In this document: positions 1 through 8,207 of the stretch, piece after piece
How positions within the stretch are numbered: position 1 is the first letter of the stretch
Layout of the letters: each line of letters starts with the position of its first letter
DNA from: UBA12014 sp029248335
Lineage (GTDB): Bacteria > Planctomycetota > Phycisphaerae > Phycisphaerales > SM1A02
Length of the DNA: 31,988 nt
NCBI GenBank assembly: GCA_029248335.1
Contig: JAQWJM010000134.1
Coordinates: forward strand, 1-31,988
Direction of reading: 5' to 3'
Program-made: the position numbers and the translations under genes
The notes under the pieces: generated by a model
What the model was told of the DNA's origin: nothing
Databases searched by the model: none
What the model saw: the letters and a program-made list of their open reading frames with translations, nothing else

Positions 1-1040
1 TGCAGGAAGGGATCGGAGTCCGCCACATCGACGTGGAAGGGCATGCCGATCACCTTCGAACGCCAGTCGAGCAGCGTCTTCGCCCGCGCCGGGCGGGTCG
101 GATCCTCCACCAACGCATCGAATTCCGCCGCAGACACGACGGCGGGCATCGCCTTCAGGAGTTCGTGATACAGCTCGACCGACCCCGTCTCACCCGTGCG
201 GATCGCCGCGAGCAGGCCGGCCCCCACCGTCGGCCCGGTCGAGTCGGATTCCATGCTCGTCGCGTCGACGCCCGCCGCTTCGAGCCACCGCGCGATCGAG
301 GTCGGATCGAACGAGAGCACGCCGGTGTCGACGAGCAGTTCCTCGTCTCGTTGGTCACCCACGCCGGCGAGGATCCCTCCGGCCCGCCGGACCTCGTCGG
401 GCTCCGGCTTCTGGAGCATGTCGAGCAGTCGCCCCGCGTCGTCCGCGACGTAGACACCGTGCCTTCCACCACGTTCGAGCGTCGCACGCTGGGCCACCCC
501 GGTGATCCCGGGCCGATCCAGATGGACGTTCCCGGTCGACCGGAGCGGAACCACCGCGTCGCCCGTCACCACCATGAACTGCCCGTCCCGCGGACCGGGA
601 AGCGCCACGGACTCGGCGACGATCGCTTCCAGCATGGTGAGCGATCCCCCGAGCGGGCCGACCTCCGGAAGCGGAAGGAGGATCTTGCCCAGACCGGCGA
701 ACGCGGGAAGGCGGCGGGTCTCGCCGCCGGAGTGGACGACCAGCACCCGACGGTCTCGGAAGATGGCCCGGAGCGATCGGCCCGCACTCCGACCATGGAG
801 ATGCATGGCGGCCATCGCGGCGGCCTCGAGCGTCGCGCCGCCGGAACCGACGCGCCGTCCGCCGGGGTCGGGAACCACGAGGAGGTCGTCGACCGGGAGG
901 ACGCCGCACTCGACGAGCCGCCCCACCGACCGCTCGTAGATCGCCGCCTGTCGAGGATCGGAGGCGGTCAGGACCAGCAGGTCGAATCGATCGGCGACGG
1001 TTCCCGGACCGATGACATCATGATCTCGATCATCACTCAT
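1..1040 (-). CDS. fkp: L-fucokinase/GDP-fucose pyrophosphorylase, N-terminal part (runs off the left edge)
   Basis: The reverse strand is open from the ATG at 1040 to the window edge, giving 346 residues with no stop. The N-terminal half carries the signature of the GDP-fucose pyrophosphorylase domain: VPDPGGRRVGSGGATL at about residues 56-71 and VVHSGGETRRLPAFAGLGKI at about 101-120, a nucleotidyltransferase-like glycine-rich region. In bifunctional FKP enzymes this domain comes first and a GHMP-type fucokinase follows. The kinase would lie beyond the window, so its presence is inferred. The complete enzyme turns L-fucose into fucose-1-phosphate and then GDP-fucose for glycan synthesis. It diverges from a sugar mutarotase gene, which fits fucose salvage. 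The ATG has no usable Shine-Dalgarno, because the GAGGA touches it. It sits exactly 6 bases after a TACCAT box, so the message is probably leaderless. Confidence 0.85.
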   Translation of the reverse strand, partial: MSDDRDHDVIGPGTVADRFDLLVLTASDPRQAAIYERSVGRLVECGVLPVDDLLVVPDPGGRRVGSGGATLEAAAMAAMHLHGRSAGRSLRAIFRDRRVLVVHSGGETRRLPAFAGLGKILLPLPEVGPLGGSLTMLEAIVAESVALPGPRDGQFMVVTGDAVVPLRSTGNVHLDRPGITGVAQRATLERGGRHGVYVADDAGRLLDMLQKPEPDEVRRAGGILAGVGDQRDEELLVDTGVLSFDPTSIARWLEAAGVDATSMESDSTGPTVGAGLLAAIRTGETGSVELYHELLKAMPAVVSAAEFDALVEDPTRPARAKTLLDWRSKVIGMPFHVDVADSDPFL

Positions 1041-1046
1041 TCCTCG

Positions 1047-1052
1047 ATGGTA
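1047..1052 (-). promoter_or_regulatory. -10 box TACCAT of the fucokinase-type gene (leaderless)
   Basis: On the minus strand TACCAT is followed by six bases and then the ATG at 1040, so the predicted transcription start falls on the start codon itself. GTGAAC about 16 bases upstream is only a weak -35 match. Identical spacing occurs at other genes in this window. Confidence 0.5.
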
Positions 1053-1103
1053 CCGGCGACCTCCCCGCGTTCACGCTCGTATGCTGCGTCTTCGGAGACT
1101 CCT

Positions 1104-1481
1104 GTGAAGACCTTCGCCCAGACCCTCGATCTCGTGGACGATCCCGACCGGATCGCGGAATACGAACGGCACCACGCCGCGGTGTGGCCCGAAGTGCTCC
1201 GCGGGCTCCGATCGATCGGCGTCCGGGGAATGCGGATCTGGCGGACCGGGCCTCGGCTCTTCATGGTCTTCGAAGCCGAGGACGACTTCGATCCCGCCCG
1301 GGACTACCAGTCCTACACCGACGACCCTCGCTGTCGGGAGTGGGACGCCCTCATGCGGCCGTATCAGCGGCGGATTCCGACCGCGGATCCCGACGACGGC
1401 GGCTGGTGGACGACGATGGACCTCGTGTTCGAGCAGGATGCCGCGGTGGGATCGACGACGGAGACGCAGACCGATGACTGA
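1104..1481 (+). CDS. L-rhamnose/L-fucose mutarotase-like protein (RhaM/DUF718 family)
   Basis: The 125-residue protein matches the small mutarotase family that interconverts alpha and beta anomers of L-rhamnose or L-fucose in the cytoplasm. Seen directly are the family pattern IAEYERHHAAVWPEVL near the N-terminus, the RLFMVFEAEDDFD strand, and REWDALMRPYQ followed by a late WW pair. The GTG at 1104 is chosen because CGGAGA lies about 6-7 bases upstream and the family homology begins at VKTFAQTLDL. A TATGCT box at 1080-1085 could be its -10. The open frame continues far upstream, but that part is antisense to the fucokinase gene. The divergent neighbour suggests L-fucose as the real substrate; this is inference. 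The stop overlaps the ATG of the next gene by eight bases, so the two are probably co-translated. Confidence 0.85.
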   Translation: MKTFAQTLDLVDDPDRIAEYERHHAAVWPEVLRGLRSIGVRGMRIWRTGPRLFMVFEAEDDFDPARDYQSYTDDPRCREWDALMRPYQRRIPTADPDDGGWWTTMDLVFEQDAAVGSTTETQTDD

Positions 1482-2157
1482 ATCCGAACCCCGACTCGTC
1501 TCCGCCCGCGGAATGGCCCGAGGGCGTCGGCCGCGCCTCGGTCGCTTCCTGCTGGGAATCGCCGCGGTGCTCGCCCTCGGTGCCATCGTCGCCGCCTTCA
1601 ACGTCTCCTGGACGAAGCTCGAGTCGACGCGAGCCGAGATGCGCCGCCGCATGGAGACCGAGATCCCCCATCGATTCCTCGCGCCGGGAACCGGGGTCTT
1701 CGAGTTTCCGGCGGGCCGCGTCTTCATCTCCTATCTGACCGACACCGAGTTCGATGGGACCCGTCACCTCGCCCCCAACGAACTCGTCTTCGAATTGACG
1801 ATCCTCGACGCGGCCGGTGATCCGATCGACGTGGAGGTCGAGGCGACGCACCGCGCCAACCTCCAGTCGTCCCGCCCCGGCCGATCGGCCGCCGCGGTGC
1901 TGGTGGGGTCGGCGGTGCTTCCCGACGCCGGCAGGTACACCTTCGATCTCCAGCTCGGCGAGAACGAGTCCAGCCAGGCGGTCGCCGACGTCTTCGTGAT
2001 CGATGCGAACGAGGTCGCGGTGCTCGAGTCGGCCTTCGGCCCCGTGCTGGGAACCGTCTGCAGCGGCGGTGCCGCGGCGCTCTTCGGCGTGCTCGGCGGA
2101 CTGACGATCTGGATGGAACGACGAACCGCGACGGCGCTCGCCGCCATCGAGGGCTGA
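1474..2157 (+). CDS. two-helix membrane protein of unknown function
   Basis: I do not recognise this 227-residue protein. It has a basic N-terminus (ARGRRPRLGR), then a hydrophobic helix FLLGIAAVLALGAIVAAF at about residues 28-45. A soluble middle of about 130 residues follows, and a second hydrophobic segment near the C-terminus (VCSGGAAALFGVLGGLTIW). This predicts a hairpin topology with the middle domain outside the cytoplasm. The middle part is rich in beta-strand-like stretches (GRYTFDLQLGENESS, DPIDVEVEATHR), like a small beta-sandwich, with no catalytic motif visible. The ATG at 1474 overlaps the mutarotase stop (ATGACTGA), which supports this start and translational coupling. No functional link to fucose can be shown. 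The gene ends seven bases before the stop of the convergent dehydrogenase gene. Confidence 0.75.
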   Translation: MTESEPRLVSARGMARGRRPRLGRFLLGIAAVLALGAIVAAFNVSWTKLESTRAEMRRRMETEIPHRFLAPGTGVFEFPAGRVFISYLTDTEFDGTRHLAPNELVFELTILDAAGDPIDVEVEATHRANLQSSRPGRSAAAVLVGSAVLPDAGRYTFDLQLGENESSQAVADVFVIDANEVAVLESAFGPVLGTVCSGGAAALFGVLGGLTIWMERRTATALAAIEG

Positions 2158-2163
2158 GCCGAC

Positions 2164-5133
2164 TCAGTCGCCTTCCACCGGGCGTTCCAGCCCTTCGGCG
2201 AGCAGACTGATCGGATGAACCGCCCGGACGTCCCCGAGGTCGTCGCACTGATGTCGACAGCTCGTTCCCGGCGCGACCAGCGGCCCGCCACGCCGATCCA
2301 CGACCGCGTCGCCGAGCGACTGCTCGAAGATCCGGCGGGAGAGTCCGGCATGCTCCGCGACGTACCCGAAGGAACCGGCGAGGCCGCAGCAGCCCGAATC
2401 GAGCACCACGGCGTCGACCGCGTCGAATCGATCGAAGAGTCGGCGGAACGCCTCGCGTTCGACCTTGGCGTGGCAGTGCGGATGCACGGTGGTTCCCTCG
2501 GGGATCCGGATCCCCGGGCGTCTCGGATGATCGGCCCACGCCGCGTCGAGGAAGCATTCGATCGAAGTCGCCCGATCGGCGATCGCCCCGGTCGTGGAGG
2601 CCGGCACGTCGCTCCGCAGTTCCCGCCACTCCTCCCGAAGGGCGGAGAGACACGACGGCTCCAGGGCGATCACCGCCACCGCGTCGTGTTCTCGAATCGT
2701 CGCATGAAGCGATGGCGCGGCCCGTTCGACGAGGCGGCGCGCGTCGCGCAGCAGCCCCGCCGAGATCTGCGGCCGACCGCAGCAGCCGTCGAGCGTCGTC
2801 GAGATCACCCGATAGCCGAAGGCGTCGAGCACCCGCCTCGCGTCATGGAGATGGCCGGGTTCCAAGGAGGCGTTGAAACAGTCGCCGAGGAGGACGACCG
2901 CCGGCGCCTCGGCGTTCACGGTGGGCGAGAAGACACGACGGTCACGGAGCGCCGGCCGTGGGAGCGGCCGCGTCGGGTCGAGGCCGAGCAATCGGGCGGC
3001 GAGCATCGTGCCGCCCGGCAGACTCGCCAGCAGGCGTGCGAGCCGGGGCGTGCGTGCGGCCCGGCGAAGGAGCAGTCCCGCCCGTCCCAGCACCCGGGTC
3101 CGAAACGGAATCCGGCCGGCGGCGTCGAAGGATTGCGCGAGGTACTCGGACTTCAACTTCGAGAGGTCGACGTTGCTCGGGCACTCGTGCCGACAGGCCT
3201 TGCAGGAGAGACAGAGATCGAGGGTCTCGAGCACGTCCTCCCGGCCGAGGCCGGATGACCGCTGGTCCCCACCGCCCTCGGCGAGCCGGCCGTCGAGCGC
3301 GAGGCCCAGGGCGTTGGCCCGCCCGCGGGTGGAGTGTCGTTCCTCTCGAAGCGCCCGATGGCTCGGACACATCGCCCCACCCTCGCTGCGGCGACACAAC
3401 CCGTTTCCATTGCAGGCCCGGGCTTCGGCGAGCGGACCGCCGGCCGGCCATTCGAAGTGGGTGTCGCCCGGATCGACCGTGCCCGCGTCTCGATCGAATC
3501 GGAGATCCGCGAGCGGATCGCGGGCGATGATCTTGTTGCCGGGATTGAGGAGATTCGATGGATCGAAGAGCGCCTTGATCGAGGCGAATCCCTCCACGAT
3601 CGCAGGCCCGTACATCCGGTGCACCAGATCGGTCCGGATCCGGCCGTCACCGTGCTCCCCGGAGATCGACCCGCCGTGCTCGAGCACCAGTTCCAACGTC
3701 TCCTCCCGCAGACGAAGGAACGCCTCGCGGTCGGGCCGACTCGCCAGGTCGATCCTCGGACGGACGTGAAGCAGCCCCACCGAGGCGTGGGCGTAGAACA
3801 CGCCAGCCCAGCCGTGGGAACGGATCAGTGCCTCGAACGCCGGCTGGAAGGTCGCCAGCCGTTCGAGCGGCACGCCGCAGTCCTCGAGTCCCGCCATCGG
3901 CTGGACGCTGCCGGACACCTTCGAGATCAGGCCGAGCCCGGTGGTCCGCACCGCCCAGAGCCGAGCCTGCGTGACGGCGTCCCGCACCATGACGCCGGCG
4001 TCCGCGGAGACGCCGGCCGCGATCATTCCCGCCCGGGCCATCGACTCCGCGGTCGCGACGTCCGCCGCGTGGTACTCGACGAAGAGGACCGCACCCGCCC
4101 GCCGGCCGCCCGGCGTCGGCAGCAGTTCGACGTCCGCGGCGAAGATCGGCTGCCGCGCCGCCGCGTCGATGATGTGCCGGTCCATCAACTCGACCGCCGC
4201 CGGCCCGCTCGCCACCAGCGTCTCGACCACCGCGCACGCGGTGGCGACTTCCGAGAACGCCAGCACCAGCAGCGATCGTCCGCCCGGCGGATCGATCAGC
4301 CGGACCGACGCCGCGGTGGTGACCGCCAGCGACCCCTCGCTTCCAGCGAGGAATCGACCGAGATTCACGGCATCGTCCGTCCCGGCCTCGCTTCGGTCGT
4401 ACATGCCGAGGAGGTCGTCCAGCCGATACCCCGCGACGTTCCGTCGAACCCGCGGGAATCGAGCTTCGATCTCCGCCCGCAGCGGTTCGACGATCGAGCG
4501 CAGACCCGAACCCAGCGCATCGACCGCAGGCCCGCGCGACGCGGTTCCGATCCCGAGATGATTCTCCGATCCGTCCGCAAGCACCACGTCGAGGCCCAGC
4601 ACGTGCTCGTCGGTCATGCCGTGGACCAGCGACCGGGAACCGGCGGAGGCGTTGCCGATCATCCCTCCGAGCGTCGCGTGCGTCGACGTGGACACATCGG
4701 GCCCGAACGCGAGCCCGTGCGGTTCGAGCGACCGCCGGAAGTCGTCGAGCACCAGGCCGGGCTGGACCCGCGCGACCCGCGCTTCCGCGTCGATCTCGAG
4801 GACGCGGTTCATGAACCGCGTGAAGTCCAGCACCACGGCGGTGTTCACCGTCTGCCCCGCGAGGCTGGTGCCACCACCGCGAGGCAGCACCGGCACCGCA
4901 CGTTCCGCGCAGATCCGGATCGTCGTCGTGACATCCTCGGCGGTTCGGGGCGTCACCACCGCGAGCGGCGTCATCGCGTACGGAGACGCGTCCGTCGAGA
5001 AGAGACCACGGGTCAGTCGATCCCCGCGAACGTCGCCTTCGATGCTCGCGTCGATCGCCGCGAGCACCTCCGCGAGCCCGGCGGAATCGGTTCCGCCGTC
5101 ATCCGGTGCAGGATCGAACATGGGCAGACGCAT
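2164..5133 (-). CDS. FAD-linked oxidase fused to Fe-S subunit (D-lactate/glycolate dehydrogenase type, YdiJ-like)
   Basis: The 989-residue flavoprotein probably oxidises a D-2-hydroxy acid and passes electrons through Fe-S clusters to the membrane chain. Domains in order: a PCMH-type FAD-binding domain at about 55-280, with PRGGGTSLAGQ at 84-94; an FAD-oxidase C-terminal domain at about 285-535, with SGEHGDGR at 491-498; a two-cluster ferredoxin-like section with CNGNGLC...MCPSHRA at 574-593 and CLSCKACRHECPSNVDL at 641-657; then two cysteine-rich CCG modules in the last 300 residues (DGCCGRP and DSGCCGLAGSFGY). GlcD and GlcF are thus joined in one chain, as in the YdiJ branch. The true substrate (D-lactate, glycolate or D-2-hydroxyglutarate) cannot be read from sequence. 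The ATG at 5133 is preferred over the one at 5121 because a TACCAT box ends exactly six bases before it, predicting a leaderless message. There is no Shine-Dalgarno. Confidence 0.92.
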   Translation of the reverse strand: MRLPMFDPAPDDGGTDSAGLAEVLAAIDASIEGDVRGDRLTRGLFSTDASPYAMTPLAVVTPRTAEDVTTTIRICAERAVPVLPRGGGTSLAGQTVNTAVVLDFTRFMNRVLEIDAEARVARVQPGLVLDDFRRSLEPHGLAFGPDVSTSTHATLGGMIGNASAGSRSLVHGMTDEHVLGLDVVLADGSENHLGIGTASRGPAVDALGSGLRSIVEPLRAEIEARFPRVRRNVAGYRLDDLLGMYDRSEAGTDDAVNLGRFLAGSEGSLAVTTAASVRLIDPPGGRSLLVLAFSEVATACAVVETLVASGPAAVELMDRHIIDAAARQPIFAADVELLPTPGGRRAGAVLFVEYHAADVATAESMARAGMIAAGVSADAGVMVRDAVTQARLWAVRTTGLGLISKVSGSVQPMAGLEDCGVPLERLATFQPAFEALIRSHGWAGVFYAHASVGLLHVRPRIDLASRPDREAFLRLREETLELVLEHGGSISGEHGDGRIRTDLVHRMYGPAIVEGFASIKALFDPSNLLNPGNKIIARDPLADLRFDRDAGTVDPGDTHFEWPAGGPLAEARACNGNGLCRRSEGGAMCPSHRALREERHSTRGRANALGLALDGRLAEGGGDQRSSGLGREDVLETLDLCLSCKACRHECPSNVDLSKLKSEYLAQSFDAAGRIPFRTRVLGRAGLLLRRAARTPRLARLLASLPGGTMLAARLLGLDPTRPLPRPALRDRRVFSPTVNAEAPAVVLLGDCFNASLEPGHLHDARRVLDAFGYRVISTTLDGCCGRPQISAGLLRDARRLVERAAPSLHATIREHDAVAVIALEPSCLSALREEWRELRSDVPASTTGAIADRATSIECFLDAAWADHPRRPGIRIPEGTTVHPHCHAKVEREAFRRLFDRFDAVDAVVLDSGCCGLAGSFGYVAEHAGLSRRIFEQSLGDAVVDRRGGPLVAPGTSCRHQCDDLGDVRAVHPISLLAEGLERPVEGD

Positions 5134-5139
5134 GCGTGA

Positions 5140-5145
5140 ATGGTA
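5140..5145 (-). promoter_or_regulatory. -10 box TACCAT of the FAD/Fe-S dehydrogenase gene (leaderless)
   Basis: TACCAT on the minus strand is followed by TCACGC and then the ATG at 5133. TTCCGC sixteen bases upstream is a weak -35 candidate and overlaps the tail of the tRNA-Thr terminator, so the promoter begins where the previous transcript ends. Confidence 0.5.
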
Positions 5146-5163
5146 GTGCGTGGCCCCGACCGC

Positions 5164-5202
5164 GGAATGAAAGCACGCCCGCGAAAGTGTTCGCGGGCGT
5201 GC
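5164..5202 (-). terminator. rho-independent terminator of tRNA-Thr
   Basis: A perfect 13-bp stem (5173-5185 with 5190-5202) closes a four-base loop. On the minus strand it is followed by TTTCATT. It starts eleven bases after the 3' end of the tRNA and lies before the dehydrogenase promoter. Confidence 0.8.
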
Positions 5203-5212
5203 GTCCGAAGAG

Positions 5213-5285
5213 AGCCACCAACCGGACTCGAACCGGTGACCTAAGCTTTACGAAAGCTTCGCTCTACCAACTGAGCTATGGTGGC
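5213..5285 (-). tRNA. tRNA-Thr (anticodon CGU)
   Basis: The minus strand folds as a standard cloverleaf. The acceptor stem GCCACCA pairs with TGGTGGC. The D arm is GCTC-AGTTGGTA-GAGC. The anticodon arm AAGCT-TTCGTAA-AGCTT has CGT at positions 34-36. The T arm is ACCGG-TTCGAGT-CCGGT. The discriminator base is T and CCA is not encoded, so it must be added by nucleotidyltransferase. CGU reads the ACG threonine codon, which is useful in a GC-rich genome. Confidence 0.95.
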
Positions 5286-5323
5286 GTTTCCGCCGTTCGC
5301 CGAACGACTCGGGCGAGCGGAGA

Positions 5324-5329
5324 ATCCTA
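5324..5329 (-). promoter_or_regulatory. probable -10 box TAGGAT of tRNA-Thr
   Basis: TAGGAT on the minus strand lies about 38 bases before the tRNA. TTTCGC eighteen bases further upstream is a poor -35. This is the only TANNNT box in a sensible position, but the call rests on that one element. Confidence 0.35.
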
Positions 5330-5395
5330 CCAGACGTCGCCCCGTTCGCGAAACCGCCGTCGATCCCTTCCCCTCGAACCGGCTCGAACGACTCG

Positions 5396-5421
5396 CTCGG
5401 ACCTCGGACCTCGGACCTCGG
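5396..5421. repeat. short tandem repeat, 7-bp unit ACCTCGG
   Basis: Three perfect copies of ACCTCGG at 5401-5421 follow a partial copy (CTCGG) at 5396-5400. They sit between the terminator of the HEAT-repeat gene and the tRNA-Thr promoter region. No role is visible; slippage is the simplest origin. Confidence 0.7.
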
Positions 5422-5464
5422 AAAGAAGAATCGCCCCGGCTCATCCGAGGATGGGCCGGGGCGA
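5421..5464 (-). terminator. rho-independent terminator of the HEAT-repeat gene
   Basis: A stem of about 15 bp (5431-5445 with 5450-5464, one G-T pair) closes a four-base loop. On the minus strand it is followed by TTCTTCTTTC. It begins about 40 bases after the stop codon of the upstream HEAT-repeat gene. Confidence 0.75.
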
Positions 5465-5505
5465 GTTTCTGCTTGGGCGACCCGTCGAACGCGGGGAGGA
5501 CCGGC

Positions 5506-7716
5506 TCATTCGGCGATGAGGCGGACGGTCTCGTCCGGGGACAGATCGAGCGAACCGTACAGACGACCCGCCGCATCCGCGGTTCGGGCGTTGCCGTCAC
5601 CGGTGCTGGAGGCGATGAGACGACGGAGGGCCTCGATCTGGCGATCGGCGGCCTTGTTCCCGAAGTCACGGGCGCTGGCCGCGGCATAGTCGAGGAGGGC
5701 GACCTGTTCGTTGCCACCCGCGGCGAGCGCCGCATCGAGAAGGGCCTGCTGGCTCGCCTCGGTGTCGATGAGGGAGATCACCTCGGCGACGAGGAGCCGC
5801 ATGCCACCGGTGATCGTCGAGAGTCCCCCGAGCAGCGAGGATTCGGCGTCGGTGACGGTGTAGACGTCCTTGTCGGCCCGAGCGATGGTCGCAAGCGCCT
5901 GCAGGGCGTTCCGGGTGTAGGTCATGGACTCCGCTTCCGTGAGCCGGCCGCCGGCCGCCACGTTCATCAGGGCGTCCACCGCGGATTCGAACTGAGCCTC
6001 GGTACCGCCGTTGATGAACGAGGCGGTGCCTCGATCGTTGGCGAATTCACGGTCCATGGCGATCTTGTCGGCCCCGCTGTTCACGAGCAGGATCGGCGTG
6101 GCGCCGGTGCGAGCGAAGTTGCGGACCTGGCCGGCCGCTTCGACGGCCGCCGAGGAGTCGCCCTGGACGAGGACGAGGTCGATGCCGTTGGCCCGGTTGA
6201 TCTCACCCTCGAGGTCGTAGAAGGAAGGCCCGCTCGCGATGACCGAGAAGCCCAGCTTCGAGAGCTTCGACGTGAGGCTGTTTCGATCCTCCTCCGTCGA
6301 GGCGACCACCGCGGCGTAGCTGTCGTTGGTCGCGCGGATCGCGCTGGCGAGCAGCGGGACGACCTGATTATCGCCGGCGAAGGCCATGTCGGGCATCGCG
6401 ACCCCGAGCACCAGGGCGGTGTCGTACTGGACGCGTCGGTCGGGATACCGGAGGCACTCGAGGAGCGGTCGTCGACCACCCGAGGCGACCATGCGACCAC
6501 GCTCGACGGTCATGCCGAGCGCCTCGATGGCGTCGCGGACCAGGGCGGTGTCCTTCGAGTCGATCGCCATGGCGAGGACGGCGCGGGCCGTCGAACTGCC
6601 GGCGGCGGTGGCGAAGAACTGCGGGCTGTACTTCGCGTCGTCCGCGAAGGGATCGGACTCGTTCGCACCGATCTGGTTCTGCCGTCGAAGATCGGCCGCG
6701 ACGTAGACCGCGAGGGCGGTGCGGTTGGAGGAATCGGCGACGAGGGCCGCCTTCGCGCTCCGCATCGCCATCACCTGACAGAAGATCGAGGTCGCCACCG
6801 GCGTCTGCACGAGCCCGGAGTGAGGTCCGTAGCTCCAGACCATGTTGGCCGGATCCCCGGGGTAGGCGACCAGCGACTGCTCTTCGTCGAAGAACTTCCT
6901 GGCCAGGGCGGTGTAGGCGGCGGAGACATCGGTGGAGGTGCCACCGAGCCGACGGAAGGCCGTCATGGCCGCGTTCTTCACCTCAGGGGTGGTTCCACGG
7001 GCCGAGGCGACGTCGAGCAGCGTGGGGATCGCGGTCGGCCAGCCGATGTTCGACAGCATCCGGCAGACCTTGACCTGCACGGAGGGCGAGACCTCGGGGA
7101 GTGCCGCACACAGGGGGAGGACCGCCTGTCGCTTGATCTCCTCGATGACGCTCGTCACGCGGATCTCGAGTTCGGGGTTGCGACCGGAGACGATCACGTC
7201 GAGCAGCTGGGGAACGGCGTACTCACCGGCTTCGACGAGACGCCGCTTGCCCATCATCTGGGCTCGGAGCGAGCCGTCGAGCATGCCGATCGATTCCTTG
7301 ATCCGATCCTGGTCGCGAGCGAGGTCGAGTCGACCCGCTTCGAGCCGCTGTTCGAATTCGGTGACCATCGGACCGACGCCGGCCATGCCTCGGCCGCGTC
7401 GGAGCGATCGTTCGACCTTGTCGTCGAGATCGCCTTCGCTGACCACGTCCGCGAGTTCCGCGTCGGTGATGCCGCTGGCGAACAGCTTCTGACCCGCGGC
7501 TTCCGCGAGGTCGGGCTTGGCGATCAGGACGTAGTGGAGGAAGTCACCGACCATGCGGACCCGATCCGCCTCGGCCGCGTCCTGCGCGACCGGGGTCTCG
7601 GCCGCGAACGCCGTGGAACCGAAGCCGGTGGCTTCGAATCCGGTGAGCAGCACGCCACCGATCGCGAGGGCGCGAACGAGGCTGGTGGACGTCGAGGTAC
7701 GGAACGTGCGATCCAT
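5506..7716 (-). CDS. exported HEAT-repeat-like protein with an embedded pseudo-receiver domain
   Basis: The 736-residue protein starts with a signal peptide: MDRTFRTSTSTSLVRALAIG, a hydrophobic stretch, and AFAA at about residues 36-39. The ATG at 7716 is fixed by GGAGGA eight bases upstream. Residues about 155-460 are helical repeats of HEAT type, for example AVPQLLDVIVSGRNPELEIR, AIPTLLDVASARGTTPEVKN and PLLECLRYPDRRVQYDTAL. Residues about 467-585 look like a CheY-type receiver fold: AAVVASTEEDR as strand 1, KLGFSVIAS as strand 2, GIDLVLVQGD as strand 3, PILLVNSGAD as strand 4. The phosphoacceptor Asp is replaced by Gln (Q518), and the Thr/Ser and Lys positions are also not conserved, so it should not be phosphorylated. 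Helical repeats resume to the end. The role is unknown; a periplasmic scaffold is plausible. It is a single-gene unit with its own terminator. Confidence 0.8.
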   Translation of the reverse strand: MDRTFRTSTSTSLVRALAIGGVLLTGFEATGFGSTAFAAETPVAQDAAEADRVRMVGDFLHYVLIAKPDLAEAAGQKLFASGITDAELADVVSEGDLDDKVERSLRRGRGMAGVGPMVTEFEQRLEAGRLDLARDQDRIKESIGMLDGSLRAQMMGKRRLVEAGEYAVPQLLDVIVSGRNPELEIRVTSVIEEIKRQAVLPLCAALPEVSPSVQVKVCRMLSNIGWPTAIPTLLDVASARGTTPEVKNAAMTAFRRLGGTSTDVSAAYTALARKFFDEEQSLVAYPGDPANMVWSYGPHSGLVQTPVATSIFCQVMAMRSAKAALVADSSNRTALAVYVAADLRRQNQIGANESDPFADDAKYSPQFFATAAGSSTARAVLAMAIDSKDTALVRDAIEALGMTVERGRMVASGGRRPLLECLRYPDRRVQYDTALVLGVAMPDMAFAGDNQVVPLLASAIRATNDSYAAVVASTEEDRNSLTSKLSKLGFSVIASGPSFYDLEGEINRANGIDLVLVQGDSSAAVEAAGQVRNFARTGATPILLVNSGADKIAMDREFANDRGTASFINGGTEAQFESAVDALMNVAAGGRLTEAESMTYTRNALQALATIARADKDVYTVTDAESSLLGGLSTITGGMRLLVAEVISLIDTEASQQALLDAALAAGGNEQVALLDYAAASARDFGNKAADRQIEALRRLIASSTGDGNARTADAAGRLYGSLDLSPDETVRLIAE

Positions 7717-7928
7717 CGAATCGATCCTCCATCGCCGATCGGTGTTCGATCGGCGGGGTCTGCCGTGAAACGGATCCGGTGGATCCGCCGGCGGTCGGTC
7801 CTGAATCGGACCAGGCGTGAATCCGGCCGCGTGGATGCGACCGGGGAACGGGACTGAAGGCACGACGACTTCCGAGACGGATGTCGGCTCGTACCTCGAA
7901 TCTGTCCCGGTGAGGGGACGTGAACGGT

Positions 7929-7944
7929 GGGAACCCGGGTTCCC
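7929..7944. repeat. perfect 16-bp palindrome, possible operator
   Basis: GGGAACCC is followed directly by GGGTTCCC. It lies about 210 bases upstream of the HEAT-repeat gene start, in the divergent region. A dimeric regulator site is possible; no regulator can be named. Confidence 0.4.
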
Positions 7945-8124
7945 GACTCCGCATCGAAACCGCTTCGCGACGGGGCCGCGTCCGGTTCCGTCCGCCCCGG
8001 TTCCGGGGCAGGCAGAACGAGCAGGGTACCGGGCCGCATGAAAGGGTGTCAACGCGTCGGAACCCCGTGGAACGACCGACGACACCGCTCCGACAGCCGA
8101 TATACTTCTGGTCGATATCGGGTT

Positions 8125-8207
8125 CCGCGACGAATCGCGGGCAGGGAGGCACCGTCCAGAAATGGACTTCCGTGTCCTCCTTGAAGGGAAGGCGGTTCAA
8201 AGCCGCC
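8125..8207 (+). other. cluster of three stem-loops, candidate structured leader or small RNA
   Basis: Three local helices follow one another. CCGCGA/TCGCGG has a CGAA loop (8125-8140). A longer hairpin pairs GGAGG, CAC and GTCC (8145-8157) with GGAC, GTG and CCTCC (8164-8180). GGCGGT/GCCGCC has a five-base loop (8191-8207). A TATACT box lies 20 bases upstream. I do not recognise a known riboswitch; GC-rich DNA makes chance hairpins common. Confidence 0.3.

Noticed and set aside
33..1103. Long plus-strand open frame in front of the mutarotase
   Set aside because: It is antisense to the fucokinase/pyrophosphorylase gene, its protein is Arg/Pro-rich low-complexity, and the family homology and ribosome site start at 1104.
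3334..5139. 601-residue plus-strand open frame
   Set aside because: It lies opposite the FAD/Fe-S dehydrogenase, which has clear motifs. The translated product is Arg-, His- and Asp-rich with no recognisable domain, as expected of antisense frames in GC-rich DNA.
5278..7857. 859-residue plus-strand open frame
   Set aside because: Antisense to the HEAT-repeat gene; starts inside the tRNA-Thr gene and has no ribosome site or domains.
7717..8085. Extension of the HEAT-repeat gene upstream to 8085
   Set aside because: The signal peptide and GGAGGA site place the start at 7716; the upstream part is Arg/Pro-rich non-coding sequence.
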